Both the position numbers and the translations under genes were made by a program. From Obelidium mucronatum (lineage: Eukaryota; Chytridiomycota; Chytridiomycetes; Chytridiales; Chytriomycetaceae): a stretch of DNA of 16,628 nt. Under the pieces are notes generated by a model that saw nothing but the letters and a program-made list of their open reading frames with translations, was not told where the DNA came from and did no database searches. Shown one piece after another: positions 16,563-16,628 of this stretch. Where the stretch lies: positions 1-16,628 of the forward strand of contig JAIVFH010000507.1 in NCBI GenBank assembly GCA_025765595.1. Reading direction: 5' to 3'. Within the stretch, counting starts at the first letter, position 1. Every line of letters begins with the position of its first letter.

Positions 16563-16628
16563 GTGAGTTCCAGCTCCCCGCCATCCCGTCTTTACCCGAA
16601 AACTCGGGTGACAGTTGCAGAGAGACCC

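Overview
The window looks like nuclear DNA from a flagellated fungus, most likely a chytrid (Chytridiomycota). Three things point there: compact genes with many short GT-AG introns, Yap/Pap1-type bZIP proteins (NxxAQxxFR basic regions), and an EFHC1/DM10 axonemal protein, which is kept only in lineages with cilia or flagella. The species is not identified. All exon structures below were inferred by eye from reading frame, splice signals and alignment among the paralogs.

Layout. A partial HutD/Ves-family gene lies on the minus strand at the left edge (59-439). Next comes an uninterrupted tandem array of nine bZIP genes, all on the minus strand (539-13121), called bZIP-A to bZIP-I here. They are only about 0.1-0.5 kb apart. 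A 584-bp divergent intergenic region (13122-13705) separates the array from a plus-strand EFHC1-like gene with three DM10 domains (13706-16229). The first exon of a mitochondrial carrier (SLC25) gene (16447-16562) reaches the right edge.

The array. Neighbouring genes are the most alike. A and B are long, intron-rich and carry two copies of an unrecognised C-terminal helical module. C and D are diverged versions of that plan. E and F share a nearly identical basic region; F keeps one module copy and E none. G, H and I are short proteins built on a bZIP alone, with a shared C-terminal tail (FWNTCL, or YWSTVS in H). This pattern suggests serial local duplication followed by module loss.

Main points of interest. 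(1) The nearly invariant DNA-contacting asparagine of the bZIP basic region is kept in A, B, E and F but is His, Ile, Thr, Thr and Cys in C, D, G, H and I. (2) B and D each encode part of the DNA-contact helix on a 21-nt microexon, exactly one heptad. F has a 66-nt intron at the same place that is in frame and free of stops. (3) A CxxC motif follows the zipper in five paralogs. (4) A tandemly duplicated C-terminal module may be a new domain. (5) Six apparent single-base frameshifts fall in the last kilobase of the EFHC1-like gene, plus a probable seventh in the carrier gene, against none in about 8.8 kb of bZIP coding sequence. The genes probably form a family of sequence-specific regulators diversified by local duplication; no joint pathway can be read from the neighbours.
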